This document shows positions 5,505 to 12,198 of a stretch of 18,830 bases of DNA, piece by piece. The stretch covers positions 1-18,830 of the forward strand of contig CAZKAB010000035.1 in assembly GCA_964550615.1 (NCBI GenBank). The letters are read 5' to 3'. Position 1 is the stretch's first letter. Each line of letters opens with the position of its first letter. Below the pieces are notes generated by a model. That model had not been told where the DNA came from. It ran no database searches and worked only from the letters and a program-made list of their open reading frames with translations. This DNA is from M55B144 sp964550615. GTDB lineage: Bacteria > Bipolaricaulota > Bipolaricaulia > UBA7950 > UBA9294. Both the position numbers and the translations under genes were made by a program.

Positions 5505-7199
5505 TTGGGTGATCTAGGTTTGGGGCGTAGGGATAAGGGCAATAGGCATCGTGTCAGGAGGCTCTTCCTTTGGGCTGTCTCGATCGTCCTTCTCCTTTCT
5601 TGTACGTCCTCGAACTCCATGTGGACCTACGGGCCGCTTGCCCATCTCCCAGTGCGTCCTATCTCCGATCGGCTCCTTACGCCCGGAGAGTTTGTCCGAG
5701 ATACCTGGAGCGCTATCTTCCACGGCGGTGAAAGTTCGGTTCCCGAATTGGAGCGGTTCGCGGCTGCCGAGCTCCCGGCTCCGATTCGTCACGTCGGAAT
5801 TCCTCAACACCCGTTCATGGCCTCCGGGCGGGGCAACAACATGCATTGCGACGCGTACATGAGCGACGCCTATGAGGCGGCGGGCCCTATTGGTCCTGAA
5901 ATGACCGTCTCCTCAAGGACGCAAGGTTTTGGTGGCTACGGGACGGTGACATTCGATCGGCACGGGCGTATTGTCGCCGTTTACAGTAACGGACGCGGCT
6001 TCCAGCTCGAATTGATGAATCCCGAGACACTTGAAGAACTTGCGTCCCATAACCTCCCGGGCCGTCCCTGGTACTGGATCTTCCAAGGCATCCTGCCGTG
6101 GAAGTACATCGGAGCTGGGATGTACTTCTACCTGGACGATCAGGACCGGGCCGTCGTTCCAACAACACGCAATACCATTGAAGTCGTACAAACGCCGCAG
6201 GATGGCGGCGACTTTGTGCTCGTGCGCGAGTACAACTTGAGCGAGCACATTGTGCCGATGAGTTGGCCGCATAGAGACTCCGTCGCCTGGGTTCTTCCGG
6301 ATTGGAGCGGCGCCTACTACTGGTATGCAACAACCGGCGGTATCGTCGGGACTGTCGACGTTGTTACCGGTGAGATTAGAACCCAGCGCTTGGAAGGCGA
6401 AATCATCGAGAACTCCTTTGCTGTTGACGAACACGGCGTCTATATCGTCTCTGATCGTGCCCTTTACCGATTCATCCAGGACGGAACCGGTCGGATCAGC
6501 GTCGACTGGCGAACCGAATATGATCGCGGACCGGGAATGAAGCCCGGCCATATCACTCGCGGTTCGGGCACTTCCGTGTCTCTCATGGGCGGCGCGGACG
6601 GACTGGTCGTGATTACGGACAATGCCGAGCCACGCATCCATGTGCTCTTCGTTAGTCGCTCGAACGGCAGCGTAGTCTGTCGCACGCCGTTGTTCGAAGA
6701 AGGCAAGAGCGGGACAGATATCAGTGTGGTCTGCTTTGAGCATGCCGATGCGTCCGGTGCGGGAACAGGTCGATATTCAATCGTCGCCGAGAACAACTGG
6801 GGACACAGTCGCTTCCCCACCTCGCGACCGGAACCGGGTCTGACTCGCGTGGATCTGGTTCGGCACGACGATGGCACCTATAGCTGTGAAGAGGTCTGGA
6901 CGAACTCCGCACGAGGCATCTGTGTCTTCAAGCTCTCCTTCGGCAGCGGTCTTGTCTACACATATTGGCGCGATGAAGATAGCCCGATCACTTCGTGGTA
7001 TCTGACCGGTGTCGATTTTGCCTCCGGGGAGACTGTGTTCAGGAAGCTTGCGGGCACAGGGCAAGGGTACAACAACTGGGCCGGAGCACTGTTCATCCAT
7101 CCGGATGGCACTGTTGCTTACACGACGACGATCTTCGGCTTGGTCAGAATCCAGAACGATGTCCAGACTTCATCCAGAGACGCGATGGGAGACACGTAG
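5505..7199 (+). CDS. Putative lipoprotein with beta-propeller-like body, coupled to a sulfotransferase
   Basis: 564 residues from TTG 5505. A basic region (RRDKGNRHRVRR) precedes a hydrophobic stretch ending in the lipobox LLLSC, with the lipidated Cys at about residue 33, so the protein should be membrane-tethered outside the cytoplasm. The mature part consists of repeating strand-rich segments with blade-like phrases: FDRHGRIVAVYSNGRG, YYWYATTGGIVGTVDVVTGE, VDEHGVYIVSDRALYRF and IHPDGTVAYTTT. This suggests a PQQ-like or SMP-30-like propeller, though no specific family is recognised. A conserved-looking NNMHCDAYMSDAYEAAGP lies just before the propeller region. The start is uncertain: no Shine-Dalgarno precedes TTG 5505, and TTG 5520 would preserve the lipobox. 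Its TAG is immediately followed by the ATG of the sulfotransferase, so the two are probably cotranslated and functionally linked. Confidence 0.8.
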   Translation: MGDLGLGRRDKGNRHRVRRLFLWAVSIVLLLSCTSSNSMWTYGPLAHLPVRPISDRLLTPGEFVRDTWSAIFHGGESSVPELERFAAAELPAPIRHVGIPQHPFMASGRGNNMHCDAYMSDAYEAAGPIGPEMTVSSRTQGFGGYGTVTFDRHGRIVAVYSNGRGFQLELMNPETLEELASHNLPGRPWYWIFQGILPWKYIGAGMYFYLDDQDRAVVPTTRNTIEVVQTPQDGGDFVLVREYNLSEHIVPMSWPHRDSVAWVLPDWSGAYYWYATTGGIVGTVDVVTGEIRTQRLEGEIIENSFAVDEHGVYIVSDRALYRFIQDGTGRISVDWRTEYDRGPGMKPGHITRGSGTSVSLMGGADGLVVITDNAEPRIHVLFVSRSNGSVVCRTPLFEEGKSGTDISVVCFEHADASGAGTGRYSIVAENNWGHSRFPTSRPEPGLTRVDLVRHDDGTYSCEEVWTNSARGICVFKLSFGSGLVYTYWRDEDSPITSWYLTGVDFASGETVFRKLAGTGQGYNNWAGALFIHPDGTVAYTTTIFGLVRIQNDVQTSSRDAMGDT

Positions 7200-8342
7200 A
7201 TGTCGCAGTCACCGCGTCCATCGAACGTCGAGCACCCGCTCGCCCTTGGCTCTTTTCGTGTATGGGTCCGGCTGCTCAAGCGGAGCGACGGCATAGACCG
7301 AAAATACCTGCAGCGCACGCTCTTCGTCACGTTGTCCAGTTTCCTGACAAGTCCGCTCCGGATCTGGGAACGTGTGCGCTACGCAGCGGCGGTGCGCAAA
7401 ACGAGCATCCATCCTGCGCCGATCTTCATTGTCGGACACTGGCGAAGCGGCACAACGCATCTGCACAACTTGATGTGCCAGGACAGAAATCTCGGTTTCC
7501 TGACGACGTTCCAAGCAATGGCGCCGGGCTTCTGCTTGACCGGCGATGGAATAATCAAGAGGCTCCTGGCAAAGGCAGCCGGATCTCGACATCCGACTCG
7601 CGTTATCGACAACATCCCCTTGGTTCTCGATGCTCCACAGGAGGACGAGTTCGCGCTGTGCAATCTATCGCCCGTCTCGTTTCTGCATGCGTTCACTCTC
7701 CCCAGGAAGGCTCGCGAGGTCTTCGAGGAATCGGTGCTCCTCAATGGGGTGGCCACTGAGGATCTTGCCCAGCGCCTTCGAAGCTATGAGACGTTGCTGC
7801 GCAAGGCAACGCTCAAGGCCGAAGGGCGGCGGCTGGTGCTGAAGAACTGCGCCAGCAGCGGACACATAGAGGCCTTGCTCAAGATTTTCCCGGAGGCCCG
7901 ATTCATCCACATCCACCGCAATCCTTATGATGTGTTCCTGTCGACGCTCCATCTCTATCGAACCGCCATCCCCCGATTCCAGATTCAGGCAATCGATAAC
8001 GCGGAAATCGAGGCATGCGTGCTGGAATTCTACGATAGGGTCATGCATGCGTATCTAGCCGCTCGATCGAGTATTCCGGCCGGTCACCACGTAGAAGTCT
8101 GCTTCGAGGATCTGGAGACTGCTCCTATGGAGGAAGTGAAGCGAATCTACGACACATTGCAGTTGCCTGGGTTTACCGAGGCGGAGGCCGGGTTCCGTGC
8201 CTACATCGATTCCGTCTCCGGCTACGAGAAGAACACCTACGATCTCAGCGCGGACGTGATCGAGAAGGTGAATCGACGCTGGGCGTTCGCATTCGATCAA
8301 TGGGGCTACGATCGGATCGAGAACGTCTTGAAGCCTGATTAG
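7200..8342 (+). CDS. PAPS-dependent sulfotransferase (Sulfotransfer_3-like)
   Basis: 380 residues, normal for bacterial sulfotransferases. The 5'-phosphosulfate-binding loop is FIVGHWRSGTTHLHN (about 76-90, core RSGTT 82-86). The 3'-phosphate-binding region is FIHIHRNPYDVFLSTLHL (about 235-252) with the expected Arg and Ser. RLVLKNCASSGHIEALLKIFP (about 211-231) matches the family's LLLKNP region, but with Cys in place of Pro. It should transfer sulfate from PAPS to a hydroxyl or amine of an unknown acceptor. ATG 7200 directly follows the TAG of the upstream lipoprotein, with no gap, indicating translational coupling. No PAPS synthesis genes are in the window. Its stop overlaps the stop of the convergent TatT-like gene by 4 bp. 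Confidence 0.9.
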   Translation: MSQSPRPSNVEHPLALGSFRVWVRLLKRSDGIDRKYLQRTLFVTLSSFLTSPLRIWERVRYAAAVRKTSIHPAPIFIVGHWRSGTTHLHNLMCQDRNLGFLTTFQAMAPGFCLTGDGIIKRLLAKAAGSRHPTRVIDNIPLVLDAPQEDEFALCNLSPVSFLHAFTLPRKAREVFEESVLLNGVATEDLAQRLRSYETLLRKATLKAEGRRLVLKNCASSGHIEALLKIFPEARFIHIHRNPYDVFLSTLHLYRTAIPRFQIQAIDNAEIEACVLEFYDRVMHAYLAARSSIPAGHHVEVCFEDLETAPMEEVKRIYDTLQLPGFTEAEAGFRAYIDSVSGYEKNTYDLSADVIEKVNRRWAFAFDQWGYDRIENVLKPD

Positions 8343-9202
8343 TCAGTCATTTCATGCAACTGCGCCAGCAGCCGCTTCGCTTCCGCTTTGGCTTGCCGGT
8401 TCCAGAACGGCCATTCTCCGATGTCACCTGTGAGGACGATGGCCGTTTCTCGCTCAATTAGCTCGGCGTCCCGCACGCCTCTCAGCGCGCCGAACATGTT
8501 ATATGTGAACCCCCAGTACTCAGCGAGAATGATGTGATTGTGCAAGTAGGTGGGGTCCATCTCTATTGACTCTTCGACGAGGGCAAGTCCCCGCTTGTCG
8601 TCTCCTCCCATCATGCCTGGGACCATGATCAGAAGCGAGCCTAAGGCGCTCGCCGCACTTCCACCCCAAAAATCCCTGTCGAGCTCGATTGTCCGCTCTA
8701 GCAGAGCTATCACTGACCCCTGCTCCATGAGTCCCTTAATCGGATTCATCTCGAGGACCATGCCCCAGTTGTTCGCCGCCCAATGGGTCGCTGCGGGATC
8801 GGTGGCATATCTCAGAGCAGTCGCCAGGCCGCTGTGCTCGTGCGCGGCAAACTCCTCATTCAACCGCAGGCTTTCGAAGGCGTAATCCTTCCCCTTGATG
8901 AAGAGCGCCTCGTCCTCGGGCGTGTTTCCTTCTGTGAACATCGTCGCCTCGTAGCAGAGTTGCGACAGACGGTTCAAGACATGCGCTTGCGATTGGACCG
9001 GAAGCGTGTGAAAACTGGGAAGCATCGCCTCGTAGAGGGCCAACGCTTCGTTCATGCTTGCGAGAACATGGCGTGATAAGTAAGCGGCATCGGCCTGCGC
9101 GATCCGGTCGGCTACGGACTCCGTACCGAGAACAACGCAACCGGAGAAGAGAAGATAGGTCAAGAAAAGCATAAACGCGAGCGGACAGCGGACTCGGATC
9201 AT
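8339..9202 (-). CDS. TatT-like (TRAP transporter T-component family) TPR lipoprotein
   Basis: 287 residues. A lipobox near residue 22 (LFSGC) follows a short basic N-terminus and a hydrophobic stretch, so it should be a lipoprotein facing the periplasm. The body is all-helical. A characteristic run at about 140-230 comprises WAANNWGMVLEMNP, the helix VIALLERTIELDRDFWGGSA, PGMMGGDDKRGLALVEESIE and LAEYWG. It corresponds to the TatT family (four hidden TPRs, known from Treponema), whose members associate with TRAP transporter substrate-binding proteins. No TRAP transporter genes are present here, so it is an orphan in this window. ATG 9202 is preceded by GAAGGAG (complement of 9210-9216), 7 nt upstream. 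It converges on the sulfotransferase, and the two stop codons share bases 8340-8341. Confidence 0.82.
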   Translation of the reverse strand: MIRVRCPLAFMLFLTYLLFSGCVVLGTESVADRIAQADAAYLSRHVLASMNEALALYEAMLPSFHTLPVQSQAHVLNRLSQLCYEATMFTEGNTPEDEALFIKGKDYAFESLRLNEEFAAHEHSGLATALRYATDPAATHWAANNWGMVLEMNPIKGLMEQGSVIALLERTIELDRDFWGGSAASALGSLLIMVPGMMGGDDKRGLALVEESIEMDPTYLHNHIILAEYWGFTYNMFGALRGVRDAELIERETAIVLTGDIGEWPFWNRQAKAEAKRLLAQLHEMTD

Positions 9203-9413
9203 GTATACGCTCCTTCAGAAGCCGAGGTCTACGGTCATTGTAAAAGCCTTTCGGCAGCGTGACTATAGGAGGAATGTACCTAATCGTCCCACCGCTTAGG
9301 GCAGCATTACGATCAAGCCTGAACATGGACCTTTCAACGTGACATTCGGTCTATTGCTGTGCCGGCAGCGCGGGTGTAGCCCTGAAAGGAGTTCACATTA
9401 GTGGAGGGACAGC

Positions 9414-9615
9414 ATGACAAGAGGGAAACGGCTTCTATTCCTAAGGTTGGGCACCATTTTCACCGTGACAGGAATCATCATGCTCGCTGTCCTTGGGCGC
9501 CACGGTCGTCTACCGCTATGGGCAGCGATTGCTTTGGGCACGGGGCCTCGTGGTAATAGGCCTACCAATGATTGTCGCCGGCTTAGGAAAATGTAAGCGG
9601 GCGAATCCGCTATAG
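9414..9615 (+). pseudogene. Small two-helix membrane protein with one-base frameshift
   Basis: ATG 9414 is preceded by GGAGG. The frame reads a basic start and a first helix (TIFTVTGIIMLAVLG), then becomes non-hydrophobic and stops at 9594-9596. The +1 frame from about 9495 reads GATVVYRYGQ and a second helix (LVVIGLPMIVAGLGK), ending at TAG 9613-9615. Deleting one G from the GGG at 9495-9497 joins them into a coherent protein of about 66 residues with two helices. This is either a real frameshift (pseudogene) or a sequencing or assembly error. No family is recognised. It starts 211 bp from the divergent TatT-like gene. Repeat copy E follows its end by 67 bp. Confidence 0.55.
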
Positions 9616-9891
9616 CCTGCCAGTGTCCGGCACCTGAGCCTAGGCCTTGTCTCTCCTGATGTGTCGTATCTCACACGTGCATCACCACGCGGCCACAACG
9701 AACGCCTTATACATTCAGTCCCCAGGCCCCAGCAATCCGAAACTCGAATCGGAGCAAGCTCTCCCGCGCCGATCTACCGTAGACCCGATAACCGGCCGGC
9801 CCGCAATGGCAATCCTATCAGCGCTTTCGGGATTCGAGGCCCTCAGGCTCTGAATTCCGTCCTCCCACCGGATCTCGGTTCTCGGCGTTCA
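9616..9891. other. Intergenic region with repeat copy E
   Basis: 276 bp. The only clear feature is repeat copy E (9683-9733). Plus-strand frames starting at 9647 and 9661 run through the repeat and lack ribosome binding sites, so they are not genes at their 5' ends. Confidence 0.6.
9683..9733 (+). repeat. Dispersed intergenic repeat, copy E
   Basis: Begins CACCACGCGGCCACAACGAA and has the core with two substitutions (GCCTTATACATTCAGTCCC at 9704-9722), followed by CAGGCCCCAG. It is preceded by CACACGTGCAT, similar to the upstream flank of copies C and D. Confidence 0.7.
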
Positions 9892-10048
9892 GTGGTGATC
9901 CTCTTGTGGGCGGTGCTTTCTATTCCTTACCTTCCTGGTGCCTGGGTCTGGGCCGTCACGCTTCTTCTGGGAATGCCCGGAGGGCAAGATCATCGCATTG
10001 CTCGTTTTCTTCTGCCTCATCTCGCTATGTAGTACAATGCCGCCATGA
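9892..10048 (+). pseudogene. Small two-helix membrane protein with probable frameshift, coupled to next gene
   Basis: From GTG 9892 (or 9895) the frame reads a first helix (VVILLWAVLSIPYLPGAWVW) and continues to LLLGMP, then turns polar (GGQDHR). The +1 frame from 9980 reads EGKIIALLVFFCLISLCSTM, a second helix, and stops at TGA 10046-10048. Removing one base in CCCGG (9976-9980) merges them into a two-helix protein of about 51 residues. Its TGA overlaps the ATG of the next gene (ATGA at 10045-10048), typical of a coupled pair, which favours a genuine gene with an error or a recent mutation. There is no good ribosome binding site at 9892, so the true start may lie upstream. No family is recognised. 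Confidence 0.4.
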
Positions 10049-10880
10049 ATGCGGTGCTGACGAATCATCTGCGAGGCTTGTTGCTGTTGGCATTTATTGT
10101 CCTTATGTGTATGGGCGCAGGTTTGTATGCCGGCGCAAGTGAGATCTCGATCTTCACAGAGGCGAGAGGAACTGTTCACATCGATAGTATCGGTCTTGTC
10201 CTGTCGGCCAGCCTGACCGGTACGATAGAGCAGTCAGGTTCCATCGTCGGCTTCGGCCACCGCATTGACTTCAAAGGCGAGGGGGACTTCGTAGGCACGG
10301 GATACCGTGACGTCCTGTCAGCAACAGTTGAGGCATGGGTCGCGTACCACATCACGGGCTCGACTTCGGCAGATCAGGAGATCGAGCTGCTGGGCCTCAT
10401 GTACCTCCACCGCGTATCGGCGGCGCCACTACGAGTCGGTGACATTCTTACCGGGCCGCAATACGTTTTGGTGAGAATCAACGGAAGCGAACAGCACTTC
10501 ATTGGCGACTTCAGCGGATCCCTCGTCGAAGGGGGAGTCGTGCTCTCAGAAGCCGGCGTGTTCTTGCCATTGACGGGTAAAGCCTCCTTCGCTCTGGCCG
10601 GAGATAGCACTTCAGAGCTGGCCGATGCTGTCTTGTCGATTCCGTTTCCCTCTTCTCCCCGGTCTCGATCCTTCGCCGACCATCTCCNNNNNNNNNNNNN
10701 NNNNNNNNNNNNNNNNNNNNNNNNNNNNNNNNNNNNNNNNNNNNNNNNNNNNNNNNNNNNNNNNNNNNNNNNNNNNNNNNNNNNNNNTTGTCGATTCCGT
10801 TTCCCTCTTCTCCCCGGTCTCGATCCTTCGCCGACCATCTCCGGGGCCTATTCCCCTCGCTGCCATGGCCCGTACCGTGA
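10045..10880 (+). CDS. Hypothetical secreted protein, interrupted by an artefactual assembly gap
   Basis: ATG 10045 overlaps the stop of the upstream small ORF. The N-terminus (MNAVLTNHLRG, then a hydrophobic LLLLAFIVLMCMGAGLYAG) is a signal peptide. The mature part is strand-rich and glycine-rich (for example ASLTGTIEQSGSIVGFGHR and GKASFALAGDSTSE), resembling a small beta-structured secreted domain, but no family is recognised. The coding sequence enters the N gap at 10688. The 55 bp before the gap (10633-10687) are repeated exactly after it (10788-10842). Dropping one copy and the Ns (155 nt) gives a continuous frame that ends FPSLPWPVP at TGA 10878-10880, for 226 residues. As printed, the frame does not join. 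Confidence 0.65.
10633..10842 (+). repeat. Identical 55-bp copies flanking the N gap
   Basis: Bases 10633-10687 and 10788-10842 are identical, both beginning TTGTCGATTCCG and ending CCGACCATCTCC. The 100 Ns lie exactly between them. This is what results when two overlapping contigs are scaffolded with a default gap instead of being merged. Confidence 0.9.
10688..10787. other. Assembly gap (100 N)
   Basis: Exactly 100 unknown bases, a conventional placeholder length. Because the flanks overlap by 55 identical bases, the real distance is probably negative, with no missing sequence. Confidence 0.95.
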
Positions 10881-11266
10881 GAGCCGCCAACGGCTTTCCA
10901 GGAACGATTTTCAAGTTCCCGAACGGTAGACAGAACGAGGGCTCTTGAGCCTCGCCCCGAAACCTAGTCCAGACGGAATGTCAGAATCACCACTTTTGTT
11001 ATGGCGATCCGGAGAGCGCGACAGGGCGGAAGCCCATATTCCAGCAAGCACAGTGGTCATGGGCCGTCCAAATAGCGATATCCATTGCCAAGAGGTAATC
11101 GACGAAGAAGTCCTGAAATCAGCCTTCGGCTGCAAAACTGCACTCATCGTAGGCCCGAACCGCGCCCTTGCTTGAGGAGAACTGACAGATCAGAAGGTTG
11201 GATCGGAGGCTCCCCGCCCGTATCGACTCTCTCAGGAACGATTACCCAGCACCGAGTGAGACGTGC
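10881..11266. other. Intergenic region with hairpin and shared motifs
   Basis: 386 bp between convergent genes with no supported gene. It contains GTAGACAGAACGA (10926-10938), which is also the first 13 bases of the window, a hairpin at 10936-10954 and a motif at 10955-10986 shared with 3206-3237. An open frame at 10978-11175 has no good ribosome binding site and no recognisable domain. Confidence 0.55.
10936..10954. repeat. Hairpin CGAGGGCTC/GAGCCTCG
   Basis: CGAGGGCTC (10936-10944) pairs with GAGCCTCG (10947-10954) with one bulged G. It lies 55 nt after the stop of the secreted protein. It has no T-tract, so termination is only a possibility. Confidence 0.4.
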
Positions 11267-11878
11267 TTAGTGCTTGCGGTGCACGGCAATCTTCGGGAGT
11301 TCTCCGACTTCTTCCCTCGGTATCCTTAGGTGCACCGTTTCCTCGCTCATGGAGGCCACTTTGGAGATGGGGATAACCACATCGCGGCTTCCCCACAGGT
11401 GCCCCTCTCTCATCACCAGGTGCGTGACATGAGAGTCTGCTTGCCCGACCACAAATTCGTCCAGCTTCCCGACTGGGCCATCTGAGGCAAGTACCGTTGC
11501 TCCTCGATGTACTGCAATCTCGCCGGGAGGAATCCTCTCCTCTTTCTCTGCCATGTACCGATGCTCTTTGGCATGTATCACATACGGCCATGCGTACATA
11601 TCTCCCGGATCATACTTATCGACTACGGTCTGGATAAAGTAGGTCTCTACGAAAGGGTCCATCGCTGCAAGCTCTTCTCTTGTCGCTTTCAGCACAAGCC
11701 CTTTGCCTTCCGAAAGCTCGATCGCGCTCGCAGGTACCATCCGCTCCGTGTGTGGAGCTTGCGCTTCTTTGACTACTACGTGCGTCATTTGATCCGTGAC
11801 GGGGTTCATAACCAAGGCGACAGAGCGCCCGCAGCTTCTCTCACCACACAAGACTTCAACGCCTAACGGAATATCCAC
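11267..11878 (-). CDS. PRC-barrel domain protein (two barrel-like repeats)
   Basis: 203 residues, no signal peptide, probably cytoplasmic. Two similar halves are visible. At residues 3-75, IPLGVEVLCGE leads to a GRSVALVMNP...THVVVKE strand pair and a MVPASAIELSE strand. At residues 125-200, IAVHRGATVLASDGPVGKLDEF leads to THLVMREGHLWGSRDVVIPISKV. The GxV/GxL...THLVV...VPxSxI pattern is typical of PRC-barrel domains, which act as adaptors in photosynthetic reaction centre H subunits, RimM and many stress-related bacterial proteins. A specific role is not evident. GTG 11878 was chosen because AAGGAGG (complement of 11884-11890) lies 5 nt upstream. The frame stays open to 11980, but that stretch contains a hairpin and a TATAAT, so it is read as leader. 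Confidence 0.85.
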   Translation of the reverse strand: MDIPLGVEVLCGERSCGRSVALVMNPVTDQMTHVVVKEAQAPHTERMVPASAIELSEGKGLVLKATREELAAMDPFVETYFIQTVVDKYDPGDMYAWPYVIHAKEHRYMAEKEERIPPGEIAVHRGATVLASDGPVGKLDEFVVGQADSHVTHLVMREGHLWGSRDVVIPISKVASMSEETVHLRIPREEVGELPKIAVHRKH

Positions 11879-11883
11879 AGTAA

Positions 11884-11890
11884 CCTCCTT
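11884..11890 (-). promoter_or_regulatory. Ribosome binding site AAGGAGG
   Basis: Strong AAGGAGG on the minus strand, 5 nt before GTG 11878. It fixes the start of the PRC-barrel gene over the longer frame that opens at 11980. Confidence 0.8.
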
Positions 11891-11929
11891 ACATCGCTCC
11901 GGCTTTCCCAGAGCTTTCGTTACGTGAGT

Positions 11930-11948
11930 CCGGCCGCCACACGGCCGG
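11930..11948 (-). promoter_or_regulatory. Leader hairpin CCGGCCG/CGGCCGG
   Basis: A perfect 7-bp GC-only stem with a 5-nt loop lies between a TATAAT-like -10 (11966-11971) and the ribosome binding site of the PRC-barrel gene. It could be a transcript-stabilising structure or an operator palindrome. There is no direct evidence for either. Confidence 0.45.
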
Positions 11949-11965
11949 AGATTATTTAGTGTGGT

Positions 11966-11971
11966 ATTATA
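11966..11971 (-). promoter_or_regulatory. Possible -10 element TATAAT for the PRC-barrel gene
   Basis: Exact TATAAT on the minus strand, about 88 nt upstream of GTG 11878. No convincing -35 is seen (the best is TTCCAC at 18-nt spacing). The site overlaps the stop of a decayed minus-strand reading frame. Confidence 0.35.
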
Positions 11972-12198
11972 CCTCCTCAAACCCGGCGGGTGGAATCATC
12001 CGAATGGTCCATGCAATCGCCCATTGTTGAGCCGGCTTGTAGCCTGGAGCATGATAAGGCTTCAATAGTACTATCCAAGCATGAACTGTGAGCGAAATCC
12101 AAACGCACGGATGCTGCGTACCAGCCAAGCAAAATAACGAACACAAAGACGAGCGGGGCATGGAAATCGATTACGGCGCCGTGACTGATTAGTGTGTT
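11967..12198 (-). pseudogene. Possible decayed small membrane protein
   Basis: Two minus-strand frames look as if they belong together. One, open from 12198, reads VIDFHAPLVFVFVILLGWY, a strong hydrophobic helix. The other continues as WISLTVHAWIVLLKPY and ends FEEV at TAA 11967-11969. A single shift near 12110 would join them. The first frame is preceded by an in-frame TAA (12199-12201) and has no start codon, and its 5' end overlaps repeat copy F. At best this is a degraded gene; it may be coincidence. Confidence 0.25.

Noticed and set aside
5913..6743. 276-codon minus-strand frame inside the lipoprotein gene
   Set aside because: It is a shadow of the well-supported plus-strand gene, with no ribosome binding site, signal or domain.
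6995..7759. 254-codon plus-strand frame across the lipoprotein/sulfotransferase junction
   Set aside because: It overlaps two well-supported genes in a different phase and shows no coherent domain.
10978..11175. Plus-strand frame of 65 codons containing VVMGRPNSDIHCQEVIDEEV
   Set aside because: The composition looks protein-like, but there is no ribosome binding site, no recognisable domain, and the minus strand is also open. It could be a gene remnant; support is too weak to list.
11879..11980. N-terminal extension of the PRC-barrel protein to 11980
   Set aside because: The extension contains a GC hairpin and a TATAAT, and a strong ribosome binding site precedes GTG 11878.
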